Assembly: GCF_000720115.1 (NCBI RefSeq)
Contig: NZ_JOIR01000067.1
Span: 1 to 20,090, forward strand
Direction: 5' to 3'
Origin: Streptomyces sp. NRRL F-2580
Lineage (GTDB): Bacteria > Actinomycetota > Actinomycetes > Streptomycetales > Streptomycetaceae
DNA length: 20,090 nucleotides
In this document: one piece after another, positions 14,556 through 20,090 of the stretch
Numbering within the stretch: position 1 is the first letter of the stretch
Layout of the letters: the number at the start of each line of letters is the position of its first letter
Notes under the pieces: model-generated
Told to the model about the DNA's origin: nothing
What the model saw: the letters and a program-made list of their open reading frames with translations, nothing else
Databases searched by the model: none
Position numbers and translations under genes: made by a program

Positions 14556-14583
14556 ACCGCTGACCACTGACTGCTGACCACTG
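14556..14583. repeat. Two tandem 14-bp repeats upstream of the Cys-pair gene
   Basis: ACCGCTGACCACTG (14556-14569) is followed directly by ACTGCTGACCACTG (14570-14583), with 13 of 14 bases identical. They lie 20-47 bp before the minus-strand start at 14536, in its leader or promoter, so they could be regulator sites or a recent duplication. Confidence 0.6.
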
Positions 14584-14659
14584 CAAGGTCGTGCCGCGAT
14601 GCTATCGATCAAACGTTCCCCCGTCGGACCGCCGCCCCGGAAGCCTAGTTTTCGTCCTC

Positions 14660-14688
14660 TTGACGATATTGGCGTGTCTCGTTATCGT
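14660..14688 (+). promoter_or_regulatory. Promoter of the SPFH-NAD-kinase operon
   Basis: TTGACG (14660-14665), a 17-nt spacer and TATCGT (14683-14688) form a very good housekeeping-type actinomycete promoter. It lies about 30 nt before the SPFH start, giving a short leader. An inverted repeat GACGATA (14662-14668) / TATCGTC (14683-14689) lies across the two hexamers and may be an operator. Confidence 0.7.
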
Positions 14689-14716
14689 CGCATTGACGAA
14701 ATGAAGGGGGTTCACC

Positions 14717-15757
14717 ATGGCCGACATCACCCGCCGCTTCGGCTGGCGTCATCTGCGCTCCGCGCACACCGCCCACATCCGCCACCACAAGCGCGGCCGA
14801 CTCGTCCACGACGGGCGGGGGCTCAGTTTCTGGTACCGGTCGCTGTCGGCGGCGCTTTCCGAAGTGCCGGTCGACGACCGGGAGCTGGCCATGGCGTTCC
14901 ACGCCCGTACGTCCGACTTCCAGGACGTCGCCGTGCAGGCCACCGTCACCTACCGGATCAGCGACCCGGCCGAAGCCGCGGACCGCCTTGACTTCTCCGT
15001 CGACCCGGACACCGGGAGCTGGCGCGGCGCCCCCTTGGAGCAGATAGCCACTCTCCTCACCGAGACCGCGCAGCAGCACACGCTGGACGTACTGGCCCGG
15101 ACCCCGCTGGCCGTCGCCCTGGTGGACGGCGTCGCCTCCGTGCGGGGGAGCGTCGCCGCCGGTCTCGCCGCCGAGCCCAGGCTCGCGGCCACCGGCATCG
15201 ACGTGGTGACCGTGCGGGTCGTGGCGATCCGCCCGGAGGCCGAGGTGGAGCGCGCCCTGCGCACCCCGGCCCGCGAGCAGATCCAACAGGAGGCGGACCG
15301 GGCCACCTACGAACGGCGGGCCGTCGCCGTCGAGCGTGAGCGCGCCATCGCCGAGAACGAGCTGGCCAGTCAGATCGAACTGGCGCGGCGCGAGGAGCAG
15401 CTCATCGACCAACGCGGCACCAACGCCCGCCGCGAGGCCGAGGAGAAGGCGGCGGCGGACGGCATACGGACCGAGACCGAGGCGGCCCGCAAGGTCCGCC
15501 TGGCCCGCGCGGACGCCGAGGCGGCGCGCGAGACGGGTGCGGCGCGCGCCGAGGTTCAGGCTGCCTGGCTGCGCGTGCACGACGAAGTCGGCCCCGGCAC
15601 GCTGCACGCCCTGGCGGCGACCCGGCTGGCGGAGAACCTGCCGAGGATCGAGAGCATCACGCTCTCCCCGGACGTCCTCACCGGGCTCCTCACCAGGATC
15701 GGACGTCCGGAAGGCGGCACCAGGACCGGACGTCCGGAAGGCGGCGCGGGCGCGTGA
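14717..15757 (+). CDS. SPFH/band-7 domain protein
   Basis: The 346-residue protein begins with an SPFH (stomatin/prohibitin/flotillin) domain at about residues 25-190: RLVHDGRGLSFWYRSLSAAL, the strand VAVQATVTYRISDPAEAADR and VVTVRVVAIRPEAEVERAL. A long Ala/Glu/Arg coiled coil at about 190-285 follows, then a helix and a C-terminal tail with two 9-residue repeats. Unlike classical stomatins it has no hydrophobic N-terminal segment, so membrane attachment, if any, would be peripheral or through partners. AAGGGGG lies 6 nt before ATG 14717. It is transcribed from a strong promoter and its stop overlaps the NAD-kinase-like start (GTGA). SPFH proteins form large ring or cage oligomers; the cargo here is unknown but the kinase is the obvious partner. 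Confidence 0.88.
   Translation: MADITRRFGWRHLRSAHTAHIRHHKRGRLVHDGRGLSFWYRSLSAALSEVPVDDRELAMAFHARTSDFQDVAVQATVTYRISDPAEAADRLDFSVDPDTGSWRGAPLEQIATLLTETAQQHTLDVLARTPLAVALVDGVASVRGSVAAGLAAEPRLAATGIDVVTVRVVAIRPEAEVERALRTPAREQIQQEADRATYERRAVAVERERAIAENELASQIELARREEQLIDQRGTNARREAEEKAAADGIRTETEAARKVRLARADAEAARETGAARAEVQAAWLRVHDEVGPGTLHALAATRLAENLPRIESITLSPDVLTGLLTRIGRPEGGTRTGRPEGGAGA
15692..15745 (+). repeat. 27-bp tandem duplication at the SPFH C-terminus
   Basis: Two adjacent 27-bp copies (15692-15718 and 15719-15745) differ at one base and encode TRIGRPEGG-TRTGRPEGG. The unit keeps the reading frame and the GTGA overlap with the next gene. It looks like a recent in-frame slippage event. Confidence 0.85.
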
Positions 15758-16653
15758 GCCTGGCTCCGCGGGCGGTGCTCGTGCACCGCAGGACCGAGTA
15801 CGAGGAACTGCTCGGCCGGCACGGGACGCACGGGCAGGCCGCCTTCTTCCTTTCCAGCCGGGGCCGGTCGATCGACGAGGTGGTCCGCCGCCACGAGCGC
15901 ACGCGGCAGGCGCTGCGCGAGGTGGCGGCGGCGGTGCCGCTCACCTGGCGCAGCTCCCGGGTTGAGCGGGCGGACCTGGACCGCTTCCTGTTCGCCCCGG
16001 AGGACGTGGTGGTCGTGGTCGGCCAGGACGGCCTGGTCGCCAACACCGCGAAGTATCTGCGTGGACAGCCGGTGGTGGGCATCGACACCGATCCGGGGCG
16101 CAACCCGGGGGTCCTGGTCCGTCACCGCTGCGCCGACGCGGCCGCCTTGCTGCGCGCGGCGACCGCCGCCGGAGGCCGGGCGGAGGAGCTGACCATGGTC
16201 GAGGCCGTCGCCGACGACACCCAGCGCCTTCTCGCGCTGAACGAGATCTACCTGGGCTCGCCCGGTCACCAGACGGCCCGCTACCGCCTGGGCTCCGACG
16301 GCGAGGACGGCCAGGGCGAGGCCCAGGCGTCCTCCGGGGTGCTGGTGGGCACCGGTACGGGCGCCACCGGCTGGCTGCGGTCCCTGTGGCTGGAGCGCGG
16401 CCGCCCCGCGGGGCTGCCCGCACCCTGCGACCGGCGGCTCCTGTGGTTCGTGCGCGAGGCCTGGCCGTCCCCCGCGACCGGAACGACGAAGGTCGCCGGT
16501 GAGCTGGTTCGGGGGCAGGGGCTGCAGCTGACCGTGGAGTCGGACCGGATCGTGGTCTTCGGCGACGGAATGGAGAGCGACGCCCTGGAGCTGACCTGGG
16601 GCCAGAGCGTACGGCTGGGCATCGCGGAAACGTCGCTGCGCCTGGTCACGTGA
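15754..16653 (+). CDS. NAD(+) kinase-like protein
   Basis: The 299-residue protein carries the ordered motifs of the NAD kinase/diacylglycerol-kinase-like fold. VVVVVGQDGLVANTAKYL (residues 86-103) replaces the GGDGT motif but keeps the catalytic-type Asp92. VVGIDTDPGRNPGVL resembles the GVNTDP motif of mitochondrial NADK2. ALNEIYLG (Asn163-Glu164) is the NE motif, and GTGTGATGW (199-207) corresponds to GTxTGSTAY. It also begins with an N-terminal region HRRTEYEELLGRHGTHGQ that I see as part of this subfamily. NAD kinases phosphorylate NAD to NADP in the cytosol. Altered GQDG and ATGW leave activity or substrate open. GTG 15754 overlaps the SPFH stop. The core NAD kinase of the organism is expected elsewhere, so this is likely an accessory paralogue. 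Confidence 0.8.
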   Translation: MSLAPRAVLVHRRTEYEELLGRHGTHGQAAFFLSSRGRSIDEVVRRHERTRQALREVAAAVPLTWRSSRVERADLDRFLFAPEDVVVVVGQDGLVANTAKYLRGQPVVGIDTDPGRNPGVLVRHRCADAAALLRAATAAGGRAEELTMVEAVADDTQRLLALNEIYLGSPGHQTARYRLGSDGEDGQGEAQASSGVLVGTGTGATGWLRSLWLERGRPAGLPAPCDRRLLWFVREAWPSPATGTTKVAGELVRGQGLQLTVESDRIVVFGDGMESDALELTWGQSVRLGIAETSLRLVT

Positions 16654-16838
16654 GCGGCGCTGAGCGGCGCCCTGCCCGACAGGCTGTCGCCACTGCTACA
16701 GACCCACAGGAGAACGACGGGTTACGGTTCCTGCGGCACCCGTGCCCGGTATGCGCGAGGGCGCCGCTGCGCGCCGCAGTGGACCGACCGACTTCCGCCG
16801 GCAGCACGGCGTTGGTGCGCTGCGCCGGCCGCGGGTGA
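16650..16838 (+). CDS. Possible small Cys-containing ORF
   Basis: GTG 16650 overlaps the TGA of the NAD-kinase-like gene and opens 62 codons ending at TGA 16836-16838, including HPCPVCARAPLRAAV and ALVRCAGRG. One CxxC pair is complete; the second would need RCAGC but reads RCAGRG. It may be the remnant of a zinc-ribbon gene that once belonged to the operon. A small inverted repeat GGCGC/GCGCC at 16656-16671 could equally make this the operon terminator region. Confidence 0.3.
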   Translation: MSGAERRPARQAVATATDPQENDGLRFLRHPCPVCARAPLRAAVDRPTSAGSTALVRCAGRG

Positions 16839-17248
16839 CTGCTCGGTGGTCGGCTCCGCCTCAGGCCAATGACTACACGACATGGACGGTGCTCCGGACC
16901 GCACCGACCGCACCCTCCCTGTTCCCGGGGAGGGCGGTCCTCCGGAGAAGCCTGGCGGAGCGTGGCGTCAGCAGTGGTGGGAGGGCCGCCTCGGCCGTAC
17001 CTCGGCCTCGTTCACGTCGAGGCGGCCGGCCGCCGCCGCGAGGCTGGTCATCTGACCCCCGCGTGCCGGTGTGGCAGCGGTTGCGACTGCGGCTGCGGGT
17101 CCGGTGCCGGGATCCGCCGCAGGACCTCGTACCCAACGGCACTGGTTGTTTGGGGCCACCGGGGTGTGGGTGGGGACGTGGGTGGGGCAGGGTCGCAGAC
17201 GGGATCCGGCCGGTCTGCCGGCGGGGACGTACGAGAGGCGGTGTGCTG
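16839..17248. other. Intergenic, no supported gene
   Basis: About 410 nt contain GC-rich and GT-rich runs (for example GGGTGTGGGTGGGGACG near 17160) and shadow frames only. It should hold the promoter of the gene at 17249, but no clear hexamers are seen. Confidence 0.4.
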
Positions 17249-17833
17249 GTGGACTGGGACTGGTGGACGGTGGACTTCGGGGATGCGCACGCGGGCGCGG
17301 CGGGTGTACTCGTCGGCGGCCGCGAGCCGGGTCCGGTGTACTTCGACGTCGGGAGCGGTTCGGACGTGCCGTCGACCACGCACTGGTCGGCGTACGACGG
17401 CCGGCACCGCCGCCCGCGCGCCGAGGCCATCCGGGCGGTGTGCGCGTGCGGATGGCGCAGCCCGGCTCAGTACCCCCTGGACTGGGACACGATCGGCGAC
17501 CCACCCCTGTACGCAGCGGACGTCGACCTCGCGGGACCGCTCGCGGACTGGACCGCGCACCTGTCCGTCGTCCGCGATGCCGCCCTGCCGTTGCCCGAGC
17601 CGCTGGCCGCGCTCCTGGTCGAGATGGCCAGGCAGCTGACCGCCGCGGCCGCGGACGCGCCGTTGGCCGCGCTGCGTGCCGCCGGAGTGCTGGAGCGGAT
17701 CGCCGCCGGGGTGGGTCGGGCGGCCGCCGGCTCGCTGTGTGACGACGGCATGTCCGCCGAGGCAGTGGCCACCGCGCTCGGCACCACCTCTTCCAAGGCC
17801 CTGGTCCTGCTCATGACCGCGCAGGACAGGTGA
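17249..17833 (+). CDS. Hypothetical actinomycete protein (DWDWWTVDFGDAH type)
   Basis: The 194-residue product reads DWDWWTVDFGDAHAG, then GPVYFDVGSGSDVPSTTHW, RAVCACGWRSPAQYPLDWD and a helical second half ending in MSAEAVATALGTTSSKALVL. The first half is beta-rich with a CACGW element; the last 40 residues look like a helix-turn-helix or sigma-region-4-like helix pair. Two GTG codons are candidates (17243 and 17249); GAGAGG lies 4 or 10 nt upstream. I chose 17249 because the protein then begins VDWDWW. I know the pattern from Streptomyces hypotheticals but no function. Confidence 0.7.
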   Translation: MDWDWWTVDFGDAHAGAAGVLVGGREPGPVYFDVGSGSDVPSTTHWSAYDGRHRRPRAEAIRAVCACGWRSPAQYPLDWDTIGDPPLYAADVDLAGPLADWTAHLSVVRDAALPLPEPLAALLVEMARQLTAAAADAPLAALRAAGVLERIAAGVGRAAAGSLCDDGMSAEAVATALGTTSSKALVLLMTAQDR

Positions 17834-18210
17834 CGGCGCGCACCACAGGTTCCGCCTTGTGGGCAGGAGAGGGGCGAGTACAGCCGTCGGCTGATCCTGA
17901 GGCTCGTCGCGTGTCCCCTCGGCCTGCCGCCTCGGCGGGCGTGTGAATGCGGAGCGTGTCGGCCCCGGGCCTTGATCACTCCGGTCTACGGTGGATCCGA
18001 GGTCCAGCGCGCCGCGCCACCCCGGACAGCGAGGGTCCCAGCCGTGGTCGCCGAGTCCGTCGGGGCAGTCGCCTCGTACGCTTTCACCCGCGAGGAGCGG
18101 CACATGAACCCGACATCAAGGGCGACCGGCACCGTCCGCTACGCCGACGCCGTCTGACCTCGACGGCACATGCGATCCAAGCTGCCATCGGTCCCGGGAG
18201 GCAGTCGGCC
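17834..18210. other. Intergenic with one possible leader ORF
   Basis: This gap of 377 nt contains no long supported gene. It includes a 17-codon ORF with a good ribosome site (18104-18157, listed separately) and a partly symmetrical stretch CCACA-N10-TGTGG near 17844 that could terminate the preceding gene. Confidence 0.4.
18104..18157 (+). CDS. Possible 17-residue peptide (MNPTSRATGTVRYADAV)
   Basis: The ATG is preceded by GAGGAG at 6 nt spacing, a near-ideal site, and the frame ends at TGA 18155-18157. It lies 54 nt before the membrane-protein gene and could be a leader peptide or the start of a truncated gene. There is no other evidence for expression. Confidence 0.3.
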   Translation: MNPTSRATGTVRYADAV

Positions 18211-18915
18211 GTGACGGGACAGAACACGTCCGACACGGACCGTACGAGCCCGCGCGAGCCGGGGCCGAGACCTGCTGTCCACACCGAGAGCCGCTGGCCG
18301 ATGGCCGCAGCGGTCATCGCTTCAGCGGTCCTCACTCTGCTCCTGCCCGACGACCTGCGTCTTGGACCCCGGTGGGCGCTTCCCCTCGCCGAAGCCCTCC
18401 TGCTGGTGGCGCTGATCTCGGGAGACCCCGGCCGGATCAGCCGCCGCTCCACGGTCCTGCGCTCAGTGGCGATCGCCCTGGTCGTCGTGCTCGCGGGCAG
18501 CGCCATCTGGTCGACCGTCCAGCTGATCGACGATCTCATCCACGGCGGGACGGAGACCAACTCCGCCAACGCCCTCCTGCTGGCCGGCGGCAGCGTCTGG
18601 GCCTCCACCGTTCTCGCCTTCTCCCTCCTGTACTTCGAACTCGACAGCGGTGGGCCGGCCGCCCGGGCCCACCACATGCCCCCCACACCGGCGCTCGCCT
18701 TTCCCCAACAGCTCAGCCCCGAAGTGAGCGCCCCACACTGGCGCCCCCACTACATCGACTACCTCTACCTCGGGTTCACCAATTCCACCGCGCTGAGCCC
18801 CACCGACGTCATGCCACTCGCCCCCTGGGCCAAGAGCGTCATGACCATCCAGTCCATCCTCTCCCTCATGATCCTCGGACTCGTCGTCGCCAGGGCAGTG
18901 AACGTCCTGGCCTGA
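18211..18915 (+). CDS. Multi-spanning membrane protein, ion-channel-like C-terminus
   Basis: The 234-residue protein has a polar N-terminus of about 28 residues, then hydrophobic spans at about 30-48, 57-73, 85-107 and 118-141, a polar loop and a last span at about 205-232. The segment [20 protein letters not shown] before the last helix resembles the pore region of two-helix potassium channels, where a TxGYGD filter would sit, but the filter is replaced by [10 protein letters not shown], so potassium selectivity is not expected. GTG 18211 has GGGAGG 9 nt upstream. Proteins of this design are common uncharacterised membrane proteins in Streptomyces. Confidence 0.75.
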   Translation: MTGQNTSDTDRTSPREPGPRPAVHTESRWPMAAAVIASAVLTLLLPDDLRLGPRWALPLAEALLLVALISGDPGRISRRSTVLRSVAIALVVVLAGSAIWSTVQLIDDLIHGGTETNSANALLLAGGSVWASTVLAFSLLYFELDSGGPAARAHHMPPTPALAFPQQLSPEVSAPHWRPHYIDYLYLGFTNSTALSPTDVMPLAPWAKSVMTIQSILSLMILGLVVARAVNVLA

Positions 18916-18970
18916 GAGGGCCCGTCGGCGTGCGTCCGCCCCCACCGCCCCGGACCCGGCATACGCGATC

Positions 18971-19660
18971 ATGACCGGCATGGACACTCGATTCCTTGGC
19001 ACAGCCGATCTGTCAGAAGCCCCGTCCGTGGCGGTCGTAGTCGACGTCATGCGTGCTTTCACCGTGGCTGCCTGGGCCTTTGCCCAGGGGGCAGAAAAGA
19101 TCGTTCTTGCCGAGTCGCTGGACGAAGCCCTGGCGCTCAAGGTCCGCCACCCGGATTGGGTGGCGCTCAAAGACGGTCCGCCCGCGCCCGGTTTCGACTT
19201 GGTCAACTCGCCGGGCCTGCTGCGGTCTGTTGACCTCGCCGGCAGGACCGTCGTGCAGAAGACCACGGCAGGGACGGTCGGCGCCCTTGCGGTCAAGGAG
19301 GCGTCGCTGGTGCTGTGCGCCGGCTTCGTGGTGGCGGAGGCAACGGCTCGGCTCCTGCGGACGCGCAAGAGCGGCAGTGTCACGTTCGTGGTCACTGGCG
19401 AAGACGGGCAGGCCGATGAAGATCTGGCGTGCGCTCAATACATCGCACGGAGGGCCACCGAAGCCGGGACGGATGCAGCTGAGTTCCTCCGCCGCGCTGC
19501 CGAGTCGCGTGCCGCCGCCGAGCTGGCGGAGGGCGTGCGTCAAGGAGTCCATCCTGACGACGTCGCACTCTGTCTTGAGGTCGACAGGTTCCCCTTTGCC
19601 ATGGTGGCGACCTTGGAAGGCTCGCTCATGGTCCTCCGTCCGCGGGGCGAATCCGGCTGA
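18971..19660 (+). CDS. 2-phosphosulfolactate phosphatase (ComB) family protein
   Basis: The 229-residue protein matches the ComB fold: [20 protein letters not shown] near the start, then [70 protein letters not shown] and a C-terminal [17 protein letters not shown]. In methanogens ComB (EC 3.1.3.71) hydrolyses 2-phospho-3-sulfolactate on the way to coenzyme M. Streptomyces lacks that pathway as far as is known, and no ComA- or ComC-like gene is nearby, so the substrate here is uncertain. ATG 18971 is used; a second ATG three codons later is equally possible, and no strong ribosome site marks either. Confidence 0.85.
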   Translation: MTGMDTRFLGTADLSEAPSVAVVVDVMRAFTVAAWAFAQGAEKIVLAESLDEALALKVRHPDWVALKDGPPAPGFDLVNSPGLLRSVDLAGRTVVQKTTAGTVGALAVKEASLVLCAGFVVAEATARLLRTRKSGSVTFVVTGEDGQADEDLACAQYIARRATEAGTDAAEFLRRAAESRAAAELAEGVRQGVHPDDVALCLEVDRFPFAMVATLEGSLMVLRPRGESG

Positions 19661-19720
19661 GCGGCAACACCGCGTGCGCATCAGTCTCGGCCCCGGCCAA
19701 CTGGGCCAACGTCACACGAG

Positions 19721-19733
19721 AACACGGCGTGTT
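19721..19733. repeat. Short perfect palindrome AACAC-GGC-GTGTT
   Basis: A 5-3-5 inverted repeat lies 61 bp after the ComB-family gene. It could be a small operator or weak terminator. Chance is a fair explanation. Confidence 0.25.
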
Positions 19734-19835
19734 GAGCCGGGAGGCTACGCGGGCCGCGTCGTCGAGGGCTGCTCGGCGGCCGCCGCCGGCTTCGGACCCG
19801 CCGCCCCGCCGCGGTTGTGTGGGTGGTGCCTGTGG

Positions 19836-19993
19836 TCAGTGGGGGATGCTGTCGATGAGTGCGCGGGCTCCTTGCCGTAGGAGTGCGACGGCCACGGAGG
19901 TGCCGAGGGTGGCGGGGTCGAGTGGGCCCGCCCATTCGTGGGCGCGCAGGACCTGTTTGCCGTCGGGGCTGAAGACGGTGGCGTAGAGGCTTA
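19836..19993 (-). pseudogene. Hydroxymethylbilane synthase (HemC)-like C-terminal fragment
   Basis: The minus strand reads [20 protein letters not shown], then [20 protein letters not shown] and [10 protein letters not shown] before TGA 19836-19838. This matches domain 3 of porphobilinogen deaminase (LG-x-S-[VL]-A-x-x-LLxxGAxxxI). Only about 50 residues remain; the catalytic and dipyrromethane-cofactor domains are missing. The readable match ends at about 19990, where lower-GC DNA begins. An intact hemC is expected elsewhere for haem synthesis, so this is a relic, probably of a second copy, cut by insertion. Confidence 0.6.
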
Positions 19994-20090
19994 GGGCGTG
20001 TATCGAAAGTGCCTGGTGAGGATGACGGAGAGCCCTTTTGTGATCAAGAATGATTGGATGGTCATGCTTGAGACTCCCCGTTTGATCCTG
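19994..20090. mobile_element. Probable end of an insertion sequence (cut by window edge)
   Basis: From GGGCGTGTATCGAAAGTG the base composition falls to about half GC, unlike the rest of the window, and the hemC-like reading loses family likeness at the same point. The GGGCGTGT-x-TC-x-AAAGT start resembles terminal inverted repeats of Streptomyces insertion sequences. No transposase motif is visible in the 97 bases available, so family and orientation are open. Confidence 0.4.

Noticed and set aside
14717..16653. Calling the SPFH-kinase pair a known phage-defence system
   Set aside because: No nuclease, CARF, TIR or other effector domain is next to it, and I know of no named system with exactly these two parts; only a hypothesis is warranted.
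17048..18103. A 351-codon minus-strand open frame
   Set aside because: It lies opposite the DWDWWTVDFG gene, which has a coherent protein pattern and start; the minus frame has low-complexity composition.
1..20090. CRISPR arrays, tRNA or rRNA genes
   Set aside because: No regularly spaced repeat series, no tRNA-like TTC-RA arm with matching stems and no rRNA-like sequence was seen by eye on either strand.
20018..20090. Plus-strand frame [15 protein letters not shown] as a transposase start
   Set aside because: It has no transposase motif and is cut by the window edge; the spacing of the purine run to the ATG is poor.

Overview
The window is very GC-rich, with codon use, GTG starts, polypurine ribosome sites and gene families (DUF6233, STAS anti-anti-sigma, helicase-associated (HA) repeats, TetR with an alpha/beta hydrolase) that point to an actinomycete, almost certainly Streptomyces or a close relative. 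It looks like an accessory, perhaps arm-proximal, part of the chromosome. Intact small genes are interleaved with many eroded ones, there is an IS5-family transposase remnant near the left end, and what looks like an insertion-sequence end cuts a hemC-like gene at the right edge.

Layout. 1-1000: fragments, an IS5-type transposase relic fused to a hypothetical gene, and a 14-bp perfect hairpin. 1025-1921: a CBM48/isoamylase-N-like protein and a STAS anti-sigma antagonist, both on the minus strand. 2506-3152: a broken HA-domain gene whose middle part lies on the opposite strand. 3230-3520: a two-helix membrane protein. 3809-4209: relics of an Amidase_6-type protein and a lipoprotein leader. 4383-4640: a frameshifted TraR/DksA zinc-finger gene. 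4786-5127: an intact HopJ-family gene. 5329-7290: a stretch of degraded coding DNA around a Cys-rich membrane protein with compensating frameshifts. 7562-9038: a TetR regulator and an alpha/beta hydrolase overlapping by ATGA, behind a ladder of CTAGG half-sites. 9119-9398: a broken NUDIX gene. 9640-10518: a staphylococcal-nuclease-like protein. 10519-12399: fragments, a zinc-ribbon protein, a broken DUF6233 gene and two small paralogues. 12997-13428: a PPOX-fold flavoprotein. 14069-14536: a Cys-containing hypothetical protein. 14660-16653: a promoter followed by an SPFH/band-7 protein translationally coupled to an NAD-kinase-like protein. 17249-19660: a hypothetical protein, a membrane protein and a ComB-family phosphatase. 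19836-20090: the hemC-like C-terminal fragment and the putative IS end.

The gene sets most likely to act together are (a) the TetR regulator with its alpha/beta hydrolase, probably autoregulated through the upstream half-site array, and (b) the SPFH protein with the NAD-kinase-like enzyme, expressed from one recognisable promoter with GTGA stop-start overlap. Set (b) is the best candidate here for an undescribed functional module. Most of the rest are single small genes or relics. All functional calls rest on reading motifs by eye; no database search was run.
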